Positions 47,201 through 57,290 of a DNA stretch of 64,000 nt are shown in pieces. Location of the stretch: NCBI RefSeq assembly GCF_000003815.2, contig NC_049995.1, positions 6,156,475 to 6,220,474 on the forward strand, in the 5' to 3' direction. The DNA is from Branchiostoma floridae (taxonomy: Eukaryota > Chordata > Leptocardii > Amphioxiformes > Branchiostomatidae). A program made the position numbers and the translations under genes. Positions within the stretch are counted from its first letter, which is position 1. Each line of letters starts with the position of its first letter. Under the pieces are notes generated by a model that saw nothing but the letters and a program-made list of their open reading frames with translations, ran no database searches and was not told the DNA's origin.

Positions 47201-48909
47201 CTTGAGGTCCATCAAGTTCTTCTCGCTGAGCTCCTGCAACATCTGCTCTGGACTCATCCCTATGGCCAGTAGGGTGGCGGTGATTGCGCCTGCGCTGGTT
47301 CCTGCAAACCGCTTGATGTTGGGCAAAATTCCAGCTTCTTTCAACGCCTGAGAGTTAAAGTATAGAGACGTGTGATAATGTCGACACCTTTTTGTATTCG
47401 GCTCAAACAATAGACGCAACATACTTCAGGACAGTGATTCTCCTCTAAACGAATTAATCGCCCCACCCTGGGACAATTGCTAGAGTCTATGTTGTGAAGG
47501 CCGCTTCCGGCCACCAAAAATAAGCAACACCAAGAGACAGGCATGATCTCTCCTTTGTTCCCAGATCTTTTAGACTACTCTGCCACATTGACCCTTGTTC
47601 TGCTGAGCTGTATTGTTATACCACTTACATACCATGGAAAACCCATCAAATGGGAGTAAATCTGTAGCAGCAGCACAGAACAGGTCAATTTTTAGTTATC
47701 AGATTAAGCCATCAGTTTTGGGAGGTTAAATTGGCCAAAAAACATCCAGCAGGACAAGGGTTAACTTTGTTGCTTAGTCTGTCAGTCGTTTGACAAGTTT
47801 GTTATGTATAAGTGACGCTAAAATCTCGGTTTCAATTTGAATCTCTTTGTGCAAGTTATTTCAAATTTGTAATGTTTTAAAGTTTTCTAATAAGTGACTT
47901 GTACAACATTCCTCTTTGTATATTATTTGTTTCATGTGCGAGAAATAAACTGAATCTGAAAGATTTTGGAAAACAATAAGATAGTGATTCAACATGATTG
48001 GCTGCAAAATGTGTTGCTGAAAAGGGGAGTGTATGAAAATTGTCTGTCATTGTTCTGTTTGTAGCGCGTGACCTGGACGCTAGGTATGTCAAGTTGATGA
48101 AGAAGACTGAATTTATTTGATACATTGTGTTAACACCCTAAATTATATTTACTATCTGTATGTGTACCTGGCAAGCTCCGATGTATGCGATTCCTTTCGC
48201 CCCTCCACCTTTTAGTACCAGATTCTCGTAGGCAAACTCCTTTTCGGAGTATTGGAGTCCATACTTTTTGGGAAGATCTACCTTGGGTACGCCAGAATTC
48301 CACCATTGCCAGAATTGTTCCGTCCTCGTTAAAGTCTGTAACACGGGTAGGGATTCTGTCACACTTGATGTACTGAGGAGAACGAGTGCATGTTCATATT
48401 CATCAATCATCATCATCTATTGGCCTGTTACTGTCGGGATCAAGCTAGTACATATTTCGCTCCACAGATCCCTGCCAAGCATTACTATGTGTAAGTTCTC
48501 ATGTTCAATTCCAGTAAAATTAACAAGTAAGTTGATGAACTTCTGAGGCAGACGCAAACAAAATAGAAGGTCTGCTACAGTCACCAGCAGACCTAAAATT
48601 GACTGTCAGCTCAATAACACCCACCTACGTAATTACTATCGCAATCCGTCTAGAGGTTCTTACGAATTCCACCGGACATGCACACACACATGAAAAATAG
48701 TGAAAACTATAACACAACTTTCCATGAAGTAACAATAACTTAGAGGTTACTAGTAAAAGTAAAATGTTTAAATACACCAAAAACACCATGTTGTTACAAA
48801 GCACAAAGTCTATATAATCATTATTGTAATTCCATAGTGGTAATCGATGATAATTTACTGGCGTGGCGGCCCCCTCCTCCAGCAGCTGCAGCTCAGTTTG
48901 CTCCGCCAT
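23220..48909 (-). CDS. Patatin-like phospholipase, right paralog (13 coding exons)
   Basis: Predicted lipid acyl hydrolase/phospholipase of the patatin family, cytosolic or membrane-associated by family knowledge; no signal peptide is seen. Coding exons in transcript order: 48859-48909 (ATG, least certain), 48168-48335, 47200-47347, 29804-30030, 27504-27639, 27023-27115, 26591-26739, 26014-26126, 25620-25767, 24281-24376, 23995-24144, 23606-23701, 23220-23333 (TAG). Phases agree at every junction, giving about 562 residues. Motifs: GGGAKG oxyanion loop near residues 60-65, GTSAG nucleophile elbow near 89-93 (Ser about 91), DGG near 261-263; the Ser-Asp dyad is intact. Residues beyond about 280 form a charged C-terminal region of unknown role, shared with the left paralog. 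The exon 3 donor (GTCTGT) is weak but keeps phase with exon 4. Intron 3 is 17.2 kb and contains another gene on the opposite strand. Alternative acceptors for exon 2 and an unseen 5' exon are possible. Confidence 0.88.
24742..25613. mobile_element. 872-bp MITE with GGCCA(T/C)GTTGATTTG termini
   Basis: Inverted ends of about 35 bp: GGCCATGTTGATTTGATTA at the left and its mirror at the right, continuing through GGATGACATCC. Flanked by TAA on both sides. The left paralog has the empty site within intron 1859-5026 (TATTAG at 1860-1865). A second family member starts at 49147. Confidence 0.82.
28020..29700. repeat. Dispersed repeat-derived intron DNA
   Basis: Patatin intron 4. Contains ATTAATTATGCAAAT-like words and repeated phrases such as ATCTTGAGTTATGTTGT and CGAACTTGACCTTC that recur several times with divergence. 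The inverse family is at 31770-32400. No gene seen. Confidence 0.5.
30165..30359 (+). promoter_or_regulatory. CCAAT/GC-box promoter of the nested MULE-like gene
   Basis: A GC-rich island in AT-rich DNA immediately upstream of the ATG at 30360. It contains CCAAT boxes at 30200-30204 and 30226-30230, an inverted one (ATTGG) at 30271-30275, GC boxes (GGCGGG, GGCGGGG, CACGCCC) and several CpG pairs. A TATA-like CATATACGG lies near 30293-30301. Clustered NF-Y and Sp1-type sites upstream of an ORF with a good splice donor support a real pol II promoter inside an intron of the opposite-strand gene. No transcript evidence is available here. Confidence 0.6.
30360..37453 (+). CDS. MULE-type transposase-like protein with SWIM zinc finger, nested in patatin intron
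   Basis: Two-exon model: 30360-30662 (101 codons, donor GTAGGT) and 34352-37453 (acceptor TTTTCAG), both phase 0, about 1134 residues. Exon 2 alone is an uninterrupted frame that would also permit an ATG at 34298. Numbering exon 2 from that ATG: residues 55-230 are sixteen 11-residue repeats (VCPETTGEPEP type); about 290-385 is a Cys/His cluster like FAR1/WRKY-GCM1 fingers (YACHRHG, VGCTFHV, HANH); the MULE core has D505 (DSTF), D571 (LIDKS), a CWFH motif at 604-607 and E696 in TNLTERE; SWIM finger CxC...CKH at 813-827; the C-terminus has two CxxC pairs resembling a zinc ribbon. At the exon junction a His cluster (RCHHNH) and a CGC vaguely recall an H2C2 integrase finger. By family it binds DNA and cuts or joins transposon ends; it could be a live element or a domesticated gene. 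No clear terminal inverted repeats were found. Confidence 0.75.
30723..33352. other. Intron of the MULE-like gene and of patatin: no gene seen
   Basis: Non-coding. 31770-32400 is a dispersed repeat with TTTTGGCCCCTAGTGGC and AACTGCAGTGCAGG, followed by TTTGCATAATTAAT words; its inverse relatives occur near 28440-28580. The rest is unremarkable AT-rich sequence. Confidence 0.5.
33353..34113. repeat. 61-bp minisatellite, about 12 copies
   Basis: Head-to-tail repeats with a 61-bp period; each unit holds a GTAAGGTAC(T/G)TTACCTG motif followed by CTCACCTGGACCTCAGTC and AAAGAAACCATACATATTTC. Copies differ at a few positions (TACTTTACC, TACGTTACC, TACTTAACC). The array lies in the intron between the two exons of the MULE-like gene, ending about 240 bp before the second exon. 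Each unit contains repeated splice-donor-like GTAAGGTA words. Confidence 0.95.
34460..34987 (+). repeat. 33-bp coding minisatellite (16 units) in the MULE-like ORF
   Basis: Sixteen in-frame 33-bp units, each encoding an 11-residue VC(P/Q)E(T/S)TGEPEP motif. Unit types recur in the order PET, PES or PGT, QES, suggesting a 99-bp higher-order unit. Because the unit is a multiple of three and lacks stops in most frames, several overlapping open frames of more than 120 codons occur on both strands; these are by-products of the repeat, not genes. Confidence 0.95.
37454..40560. other. 3' flank of MULE-like gene: no gene seen
   Basis: Likely starts with a 3' UTR; the first clear AATAAA is at about 38762 and could be a polyadenylation signal. 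39180-40080 contains loosely repeated phrases (GCCCTACCTAGTCCCTAT, CCAATAGTATGGATGC). No coding sequence seen. Confidence 0.45.
40590..42170 (+). pseudogene. Decayed LINE reverse transcriptase, C-terminal half
   Basis: Fragments in changing frames match the late reverse transcriptase and tail of a non-LTR element: SWKLKVNLKK near 40695, TFKVNSKYLTARD near 40845, then a stretch with AKTKLRTYTLLKSSY and RITIIAKLRISCHKLQIGSG near 41900-42050 and a degraded Cys/His tail (VEDEVHF-like) near 42095. Many stops and frameshifts; inactive. A different lineage from the intact LINE at 14964-18282. Confidence 0.65.
42180..43010. other. AT-rich intron DNA: no gene seen
   Basis: A short (ATT)n-rich patch near 42345-42370 and (TA)n near 42375-42390; otherwise nothing recognisable. 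Confidence 0.5.
43010..43235. repeat. CGTG-rich repeat (copy A)
   Basis: Dense in CCCGTG / CACGGG / CGTGCCC words in both orientations, including GTGGAAACCCGTG. A related block lies at 45540-45725 (GTGGAAACCCGTGCCCACG). Possibly the ends of a diverged small element. Confidence 0.5.
43300..44100. other. GC-elevated stretch, unidentified
   Basis: More GC- and CpG-rich than the surroundings, with an open frame of 139 codons on the plus strand (43623-44042) and shorter ones on the minus strand. None gives a recognisable domain. Could be a CpG island, a promoter or a diverged pseudogene; I cannot decide. Confidence 0.3.
44101..45535. other. Intron DNA: no gene seen
   Basis: Two inverted CCAAT boxes (GATTGG) near 44212 and 44249 precede unremarkable AT-rich sequence. 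No gene seen. Confidence 0.4.
45540..45725. repeat. CGTG-rich repeat (copy B)
   Basis: Same style as 43010-43235, with GGGGCACGCGGG, GTGGAAACCCGTG and CGTGCCC words in the same orientation. Confidence 0.5.
45895..46115. promoter_or_regulatory. CCAAT-box cluster, possible promoter or enhancer
   Basis: AGCCAATCAGAG near 45957, CACCAATCAGGC near 45992 and GGACCAATCAAA near 46102 in one orientation, with GC-rich DNA and a poly-C run between. NF-Y-type sites at promoter-like spacing, but no gene start was found next to it. Could serve an unseen 5' exon or be repeat-derived. Confidence 0.3.
46452..46545 (+). ncRNA. tRNA-like pol III unit or SINE head
   Basis: A box TGGCGTAATTGA and B box AGTTCGAACCC, about 35 bp apart, each one base from the pol III consensus; a TTTTTT run follows near 46539 and a longer T run near 46551. 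The sequence resembles a tRNA (GATTAGCG D-loop-like, TTCGAAC T-loop), but acceptor-stem pairing is not convincing. Most likely a tRNA-derived SINE head or tRNA pseudogene. Confidence 0.5.
47035..47064. repeat. Poly-C tract followed by short (CA)n
   Basis: About 16 C residues, then about 12 bp of CA repeats. A similar poly-C run lies near 46053-46067. Confidence 0.9.
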
Positions 48910-49146
48910 TGTTTATTCGTCTATATCACCTCCTGAAATGTGAATCAATGTCATATCAAAGGTGGCGAGGACAAAACTTCCTCTTAGGTTAAATATCCCT
49001 TAGTCCCTTAGGCCAAATAAGTTTAGAAAAAAGATCGATCGATAGTTTTTGCATGTTTTATGGTCTTGCTGTTGCCCAACGCTGTTTATCAGGATGAACT
49101 GACGACATGAATCGCTAGGTGGCGAGAGAACAACGGCTTTGCACAT
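48910..49146 (-). promoter_or_regulatory. Presumed 5' flank/promoter of the right patatin gene
   Basis: Only about 240 bp separate the proposed start codon from a MITE end at 49147. No TATA or CCAAT box is obvious. The promoter may be further away if a 5' non-coding exon exists. Confidence 0.3.
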
Positions 49147-50305
49147 AAGGCCAATGTTGATTTAATTATATGGATGGCATCCGCCCGCGAATCAATTTTC
49201 GGCCATGTCCAAAAATAAGATAGAAAGTTTTCAATCATACTTTAAATCGTAGAAAGCAGCTTAAAAATAAGCAAATATATGCCATGGATTGCAAAAAAAA
49301 ATATCGAAAAACTTATATAGAATATTCCAACGTCAAAGAAGATGAAAAAACAAAATGATTATGATGATTTGGTTTTTATTGATTCCAACATTCAAACTTA
49401 TGACAGTATAGCAGTCAACTAGAATGTAGCTAACTGAATTGCACTGTTCGACAAATTGACAAAACTCGGACTGGATCGCCAACAGACGTCTAAGAGTATA
49501 TTACATATACATACAAAATATAACATTTATAATTCGTTAAATTCTACTATATATGGTACTTGTTGTTTAAAATTAACGCTTGACTACTACATTACAATAC
49601 GAATATCAAATTTTCATCTGTTTTCAGATCAATCAGTTCTATCATTATACATCAATCTTTCTTTTCCTTTAGAATGTGAGTGTCGAACGATGGAATAAAA
49701 ATTTTATTTTAGGCTGGATTTCATACCTATTTGTGCTTTTTATTGACCAGTGTGACCATATAGGGAATGGGACTTTTCCTATATCTTTCAGTTCTCGTTT
49801 TGATAGAGTCCATCAGATTACTTGAGCGGGTCGTACGTATATACGGCCATTGACATCACCTCGTCGAGGGGGCAACCATTCACGAAATGTTTCTGACTGG
49901 AGGAGTTTCAAGGCAAACATTTCACAGAGGTGATCACGTCGTTGGTTCAAATGTACGAGACCGAGCCGATGGCAGGCATCTGTGTAGTTGGTGTACTGGG
50001 GACCCAGGATAATACGACACGCTCTACGTTGGATCATTTCTATCCTGTTTCTCTGAGTCTCAGTGATCCCTGGTTGCCAAACTGGTACTGCATATTCGCA
50101 AGTTGGCCTTACAAAACTTATGTAGATGGTGACGAGAATTATAATTTCAAATATAACAGTACTATATTTTATGTGTTCAATCGTTTGTTCAACCTTCCTT
50201 GTGAATTAGATTTCATAGTGAAGGTAACTTTTTTTTCGGTTAAACTTTCTTTATTCGCACGCTCGCATTTTGTTTGTTTCTAGGGGATGTCATCCATGAA
50301 ATTGC
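49147..50305. mobile_element. Second GGCCA...GTTGATTT MITE-family copy
   Basis: Starts GGCCAATGTTGATTTAATTA, then GGATGGCATCC and TTTTCGGCCATGTCC, as at 25613 reading inward. Its far end is AACTTTCTTTATTCGCACGCTCGC and GGATGTCATCC near 50240-50295, as at 24760-24820, though the last bases have diverged. It contains a LINE fragment. Confidence 0.65.
49806..50160 (-). pseudogene. LINE reverse transcriptase C-terminal fragment
   Basis: An uninterrupted minus-strand frame reading ISFVRPTCEYAVPVWQPG, then QRNRIEMIQRRACRIILG, YTNYTDACHRLGLVHL, and FREWLPPRRGDVNGR: the thumb/C-terminal region of CR1/jockey-like non-LTR elements. It is 5'-truncated and lacks the catalytic motifs. It lies within the MITE-family copy 49147-50305, so one has inserted into or captured the other. 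Confidence 0.75.
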
Positions 50306-51446
50306 TACACTTTGTTTCTCCGTCAAAACCCTAGTCTGACCAGTTTCTGACGAGGGGGATGGGGGGATTTGTTTTTTTATCAAAAGCCTCTAATAGTCTG
50401 ACATATTTCGGACATGAGGGCGGTTAAATTTGACCTAGAATATTTGTGATCGATTGAGATTCAATGAAGTTTAAGACTTATCTGTGAACACTGGATAGGA
50501 CGGTAGATATTTGCCAGCGGAAAGAGATAAAATATCATTGGTCAAAGAGAGTCAAACATGAAGACCGGATCGCAAGGTAAATTCCTGCCAAAATGTTTCA
50601 GTACTATAACTGGCATTCCGTTGATAGGTAGAAAAGGAAATTTTTTCAAGAATTATTGTGAATTTTCTTTCAATCAGTGTTTGTGTGTGTGTGAGTGTTT
50701 TTGTTGTTGTTGTTGTTGTTGTTGTTTGCTCGACAAATATAGCACATCTTACATAAAAGTTACACTGTGTATATTTCAGCAGATCTCCAGAAAATCAAGA
50801 AAAAATACATTATGAGTCCATCCAAAATACGCGACTGTTTTCAGACCTAATTCTAACATTTTTCTAAGGTCATTATAATTTTGGGGTCAAGAGACAGCGA
50901 AATTTATCATCGTTTTGGTTTATACAACAAAATACTTAACATGATATTTTAGCATATATCAATTTCACCATATAACAAATTAATCAATTATTTATACTGT
51001 TGTCGCAGCATTGTTACATTCCAAACATGAAAAGCTTAGTCCCAGTTTTTTCTCACAAAAGCTCCAGACATGTTGTTGACGTGTCACTGACTCGGTAACA
51101 TTTGCCCACGGCAGAACAGACCTCAATAAATCATCAGTGGTAGGTTCGGGGTCACAATCTAGGGAAGGTGGATGCCAGAAGAGCTGAATTGTACTCTACG
51201 TGGACCTGCTGTATTTATAAATCAGGATGATATGTCACCAATTTGCTTAATAGTCTTTATTTTCAAGATATATTAAAATCAATACTGAAATTATAAAGAG
51301 TCCCAATAAAATGCAAGGACTCTAGCTACAAAACAAAAAGACCCGGCAAGACAGTGCTCAAACTTAACGTAGTAAAAACGGACGTCTTTTGAATGTCACA
51401 ATACCTGTTGGTTGGCGTCAGTGGAACATGTCCAATTTCATTGATC
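50306..51446. other. Intergenic: no gene seen
   Basis: (GTT)n microsatellite at about 50700-50727. A segment near 51060-51180 (CAATAAATCATCAGTGGTAGGTTCGG, best seen as AATAAATCATC and GTAGGTT) resembles 53040-53145 and, inverted, 59810-59930. Confidence 0.5.
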
Positions 51447-52440
51447 TGCTTATACCCCTGTCACATTCGCTGAAAATCGATCGGACGACGTTTCCTTGAG
51501 CTCTAAATAATTTTCGTAAGTAAGACGTCCGATGTTCTCACGATCATCCCTCGATTTTTCAGGATCGCCGGCTTTCTTCATGGGTCGTACGATAGTCGCG
51601 GTGCCGCGAAACATGTTCTTAACATAAGCGACAAGTCGCAAAAGATCTCTGAGATCGCAGAGCTCGTTACCGATTCACAGATCGTGCGTGCAAATCGTGC
51701 GTAGTCGCAAGGGTATCAGTCGACATTCGATTGATAGTCGTGCTTCAATCCAGCACAGACTAGTTATTAATCGGACTGCGAACGCCCGTCAGTCGGGCGA
51801 CGTTCGGGCGATGTTCGCCCGACTTCCGTTTGTTTACAAATATTTTGGAAATGTGAGGGTAATTCGGACATTGTGGCCCCTGTGGTAGGCTTGCTTTGTG
51901 ACACACTTTCTTTTCTTGTGTCATTTCTAATACTGTAAATGCAGAAATTAATGTTTGCGGTGGATTTATGTTCGCGGTTTTCGCGTTGGCCATCTCACCA
52001 CGGATTTAAAACCACCGCGAACATTTTCCCAGGGCATTAAGATACTAAAGTGCATGAAATTAAACCACCGCGCAAAAGTCATTTTTCCTGCTACCGCGAA
52101 ATTAAATCCCCGCCAACTTAAATGCATTTACAGTATGCCCTCGCATTCCATTCATTGGTTAAATGATTCCGACAACAAAATAAATAACATTTATTGATCT
52201 CTTGCCTTTTTTGAGGAACGTTTTGTGTTACCTTGTCCGCGTGCAATAGGTCATGGGAGGTTCATTATCATAGATTTATTCGCCGGCGAGCGCACGAGCC
52301 TCGCTTAAATTTGACAGGGACATTTTTTGGGCGACAAATACGCAAGACCCTCTGAAGATCTTAAAATTTTGCCGACCTTCCTGCGACCGCGAAGTTAAGT
52401 ACGTCCGAAGATCGTATATAATGTGACGGGGGTATAAGCA
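51447..52440. mobile_element. 994-bp inverted-repeat element
   Basis: TGCTTATACCCCTGTCACAT at 51447 is mirrored at 52420-52440 (ATGTGACGGGGGTATAAGCA) with one mismatch. The TATA next to the CCCC/GGGG on both sides could be a 4-bp target duplication, making the true ends CCCCTGTCAC. GC-rich ATCG-containing subterminal DNA; no coding. Hosts a smaller MITE. Confidence 0.8.
51931..52135. mobile_element. 205-bp mariner-like MITE nested in the 994-bp element
   Basis: Ends TACTGTAAATGCA and TGCATTTACAGTA are perfect inverses with a TA at each edge. The interior has CGCGGTGG/CCACCGCG words. Matches the general form of mariner-type MITEs common in marine invertebrates. Confidence 0.82.
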
Positions 52441-52484
52441 ACACACACACACACACACACAAACACGCCATACGCATACATACA

Positions 52485-52519
<35 letters not shown>

Positions 52520-52588
52520 CCAAAACACAGAGAGAGAGAAGAGAGAGAGACAGAGAGAGAAGAGAGAGAGAGAGAAGAGAGAGAGAGA
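52441..52588. repeat. Compound (CA)n-(GA)n microsatellite
   Basis: CA repeats to about 52515, then GA repeats with AGAGAGAGAAG interruptions to about 52588; it directly abuts the end of the 994-bp element. Confidence 0.95.
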
Positions 52589-53279
52589 CCTCTAATAATA
52601 ACTTTAAACAAACATGGATGTAAAAATAATGTAATACAGAGAATCTATGATTGATGCTAAAGGTATAGGTTCAAATGAACTTGTTTGAAATACCTCGTAT
52701 ATTGGTAAAAATGCACATTATAAAGTACTCCTACGCGTACATTCCTTTAACATAATCAAAGCGTTCTTGGCAAGTGGCAATGTGTTACTGCGCATGCGTA
52801 TTGCACCCACGCCTACATTCTCCCACCAATGTCTAAACTGATGCGTGACTTTCTTACAGTTGAATGATTTCTTATCAATTTGTATATATGTGGAAAACAA
52901 AATTATATGAGATAAACGAATAAACGAATTTATAATTTATGTTCTTGAAAACATGTTAAAAAGTGATCCACATTACAACTCACATTGAGAACAGTAGACA
53001 ATGGAGATCGTTATCGTCTGAAATAGGCGGAGTTGAGGATTTCTGGGTCTGTCGTCATGTTTCTTACGTGTCACTGACTCAGAAGGGAGGCAATAAATCA
53101 TCCATGATGATTTGGGGCCCCAATTTAGAAAGGGGTAAAATGAATTATCTTCTACTTTTGAATCAGTCTGGGGTTTCTAAACATACTACATGATATAAAA
53201 CAAATCCGGTTTTTTAAAGGTATGTTAACTGTACAATTCTGGCACAACTGCAAATATTCTCATTCAAACTAATCCCCTA

Positions 53280-54960
53280 GTCTCTACCAGACTCCCGCCT
53301 GGCCGAAAAGTAGGGGACTTTGGCCAAGTTAGGAATAAAAGACCTTGTAGCAGTTAATTGGCCTAGAAGTGAACTGAATAGCTGGACTGACTGAGAACCT
53401 ATAGCAACTTATTTGTCCCTAATTGGCCAAATTCTCCAGTTGACACGTCTGCACAGAGAGTACTAATTTCCAACATATTTGCGTCATTTTTCTCATTTCA
53501 AGCTTTGGTAACCAACTCGGCAAATTCCGCTCATTTCAGGTAGAAATATGCCAGCCGTAGAACGTTCAAGATCTTCGAAGCTTTTTGGGGGATCCAAAAT
53601 CACTATGCACGCATGGACAATCAGCAAACCTATGCTAACGATGTTACCTTGTGATTGAAAATTACCGGGTATAAATTGCTTTTTAGAAATATTAATTAAT
53701 ACTAAAATATTACTATTCAAACTATAAAGTGTGCTAGTGCAGTCAAACACTTAGCTACTAGCTACCCAACTAATTCCTGCAGTGATCAAATATTTCATCA
53801 AATGGACGTCGAACGTTAGAAAATAAGTCGTGATCTTCGAAATGCTGGTATTGTTTATTGGGTACATTTACTGGGGAAACTTTGAAGGACGTGTATACAT
53901 ATCAGCTACACAATGCAGATTCAGAAAGAGAACAGTACTTACAGCTGGGGTGGTCACAGAGCCCGCAAATTTGGGTGATGATAACCACGAACCTTTCCGG
54001 TGGTGCAGAGCCCGCAAAGTTGGGTGTTGACTATCAGCCACTTTCGAACCCTGTGGTAGAACAGAGAACAGGGTTGTGTACTTACTATGGTGTGGTTCCG
54101 CCTTTCAAACCTCCCCCCTGACTGAATAGTAGGGGACTTTGCAGGAGTTGATAGGCCTAGGAGTGAACTGAATAGCTGGATAGGCTGCAAAAGACTGACT
54201 GACTGAAAACCCATAGGAACTTAATCGTCCATATTTGACCAAATTCTTCTCTTTTTTATCCAGCTGACTTGTCTACCTGCATAGACTAATTTCCAACATA
54301 TTTGCGTCATTTTGTCACATTTCAATCCTTGGTAAGCAACGCGAAAGCGAGTCGCCATCAAGTCCCCTCATTTCTGGTAGCCTACCAGAAATAAGCCAGC
54401 CATACATCGTTAAAGATATTTAAGAATCGACCGTTGTGGTCAGAGATCTTTAAAAATTCGCGGGGGATCAAAAATCACCATGCACACATTGACAGTCAAC
54501 AAACTTGTGTTACTTTGTGATTGAAATTTTCTGGTATGAATTACATGTTTGAAATACCAACATATTACTATTCAAAGTATTTCTAAAGTCGCCCCTCGAC
54601 AGAAGTGCACTGATAACATAATAGATTGGTTAGCGAAACGTCCAAATGTATGCCTCCGATGAATTAAATTTCATGTGTTATATAGCTACCTACGATAGAA
54701 AGAAACTGAGTTTTTCACAATAATAATGACAGTGACAATAGATTGGACTTTACATTATGTAGATATATAGCATTAATGGAATAAAACTACAAAATAATAA
54801 TGGGATGTGACGAATATCATGAAGAAAACAGTACTTACAGTGGTTACAGATCCCGCAAAGTTGGGTGTTGATTCCTTCCCTGTGGTGAAAACAGAGAACA
54901 GGGTTGTTTACTTATATGGTGTGGATCCGCCCCCTTCTAATACTCCACGTGACACTGGTT
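53280..54960. repeat. Tandem duplication of an 830-850-bp unit
   Basis: Unit 1 (about 53280-54110) and unit 2 (about 54115-54960) share, in order: AAGTAGGGGACTTTG, GTGAACTGAATAGCTGGA, TTTCCAACATATTTGCGTCA, TTGTGATTGAAA, CAGTACTTACAG, CCCGCAAAGTTGGGTGTTGA and AGAGAACAGGGTTGT. The last block reads on the minus strand as acceptor, short insert, then GTAAGTACTG donor. Unit 1 has an extra internal duplication of the CCCGCAAA block. Confidence 0.75.
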
Positions 54961-55261
54961 GTTCCCACCCACATGTACCAGCAAGAGATTGATGGTCCGT
55001 GATCAAGACCATGAATAATTTAAGTGATACAACAAAAATGGGTTTGATTCGTTTAGATATATAGCTAATACCAGTTATGCTTGTTATTTGTCATCAGAGA
55101 ATATACGAACTCGTTGTCTTTATCAACATTTCAGAGCTAACGTACTGTCAGATAAATGCCTTGATGTATCAAGGACTGTTCGAAGCTAAATCTGCAGTCT
55201 AGATGACGTGACGAAGAAATGACAAATATGTTCCTAACCACACATACCAATCACAATTGAC

Positions 55262-55357
55262 ACGCACACACACACACACCAGAAACACACACAAGGGCAC
55301 AGAAACAGGCACACACATACACACACACACACACACACACATGAACACACACACACG
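55262..55357. repeat. (CA)n microsatellite
   Basis: Interrupted CA repeats. A related CA block occurs at 56268-56320. Confidence 0.9.
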
Positions 55358-57290
55358 CGTATTGTAGTTTGTACCCACGCTTACATTCCTCCACCTTTTA
55401 CTTTAAAATTTATTGATGCATAACTTAACTTAAGAAAAATCATTGAGAGAAAAACTGCGAGGGTATTATCATAAGGGTGCTATATTTCATTGGAGGTCGA
55501 TATCCATACAGTCTTAAAATGTTATTGTCAGTAACAATGACAATGTAGGTATAACGGGCTACTAATCGGCTTTATTGTGAGTATGGAGGCCGAACACGGA
55601 CACCTCAAAAGCACTAGGTTGTAAGTATTGATCTACTAGTAATTGGATTGTTTAACTACACAAAACGACATTTTGGTTTTGGCCTTACGTATTTTTGTTT
55701 CAGTGACACTGGTGGCAAAAGTTTATTTGTTTAAGCACCATCAATGTGTTTCAGTGACACTCGTGTCATAAGTATGTTTGTGTAAGTACTATCAATGGTG
55801 AATTAAAAAAATAGGACTCACTTACTTACTGTGTTTTAGTGAAACTAGTGGCAAAGTATGTTGTTTAAGAACCAACCATCGATGGTTAATAAAACAACTC
55901 AGTAAATGACTCAATAACAGTGTTTCAGCCAAACTTGTGGCAAAATGTGTTTGTTTATGTACTATCAATGGTAAATGAAACAACTTAGTAAAGAACTCAC
56001 TTACTTTGCTTCAGTGAAACTATTGTCAAATTTTTTTAAGTACTATTAATGGTAAATAAAACAATTAAGAGACTCACTAACTCTGTTTCAGTGAAAGTAG
56101 TTGCAGAAGTGTGTTTGTTTATGTACTATCAATGGGAAATAAAACAATTAAAGGACTCATTTACTGTGTTTCAGTGAAACTAGTAGCATAAGTATATCTA
56201 ATAGTATGTACTATCAATGGTGAAAAAAAAACAATTTAAGGACTCACTTACTGTGTTTCAGTCACATAGACACACGAACACACACACACATACATACAAA
56301 CACAGACACACACACACATAAACAAACAGAAATAACAAGTGACAAAGCTCTAACCTATCTGAAACATGAGCTTTGATATAAGTCAAATACATAGATTCAG
56401 TTTCCCCATCTCTTCGTGATGTATAGTTTGAGATTTCAGATGGACGTCCTTGAAATAATTTATAAAGGTCAACACACACACATAGCAAAGAACTCCTACG
56501 CGTACATTCCATAAACATTACCGCTTCCCACTTGCACATGCGTATTGTGGTTTGTACCCACGCTTACATTCCTCCAACTTTAAACTAAGTAAAAGTCATC
56601 GAGGGAGAAAACTGTGATGGTGTTATCATAAGGGTCCTATATTTCATTGGAGGTCGTTAATAATACAGTCTAAAACATTATTGCTAGTAACAATGACAAG
56701 ATCGGCATGGCAGGCTACTAATAGGCTTTATTGTCAGTATCGAGGCGGGCACCTTAAAGTTGCTAGTTTTGATCTTGTTGCATAAAGATTGTTTAACGAG
56801 ACGAAAAGATTTTGGTTCCAGACTTACTGTGTTTCAGTAAAACTAGTGGCATAAGTATATTTGTTTCAGTACCATAGATGGTAAAAATGATTGAAGGAAT
56901 CATTGTTTCAGTAAAACTAATGACAATAGTATAATTGATTAAGCACTATCAATGGTGAAAAAAAAAATTAAAGGGCTCACTCACTGTGTTTCATTGACAC
57001 TAGTGGTAATATCAATGGTGAATAAAACAATCAACGAACTCACTGTGTTTCAGTGAAACTAGTGGCATAAGAATGTTTAAATACCAGCAATGTTGAATAA
57101 AACAAATGTCTCACTCACTGTGTTTTAGGGAAATTAGTGGCATAAGTATGCTTGTTCAAGTACTATCAATGGTGAATGAAAAATAATGGGGCACACTTAA
57201 TGTGTTTCAGAGAAACTAGTGGCAAAAGTATGTTTATTTAAGTACCATCAATGGTGAATAAAACAATTAAAGGACTCACTCGTTGTATAT
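55350..57290. repeat. Composite repeat array (two rounds)
   Basis: Each round has a 330-bp leader (GTTTGTACCCACGCTTACATTCC ... CTTTATTGT; from about 55360 and about 56530; the first phrase is best read as GTTTGTACCCACGC plus TTACATTCC) followed by tandem 80-90-bp units of the form TGTGTTTCAGTGAAACTAG - TGGCATAAGTATGTTTG - ACTATCAATGGTGAATAAAA. The third round is at 61165-62215. Confidence 0.8.
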
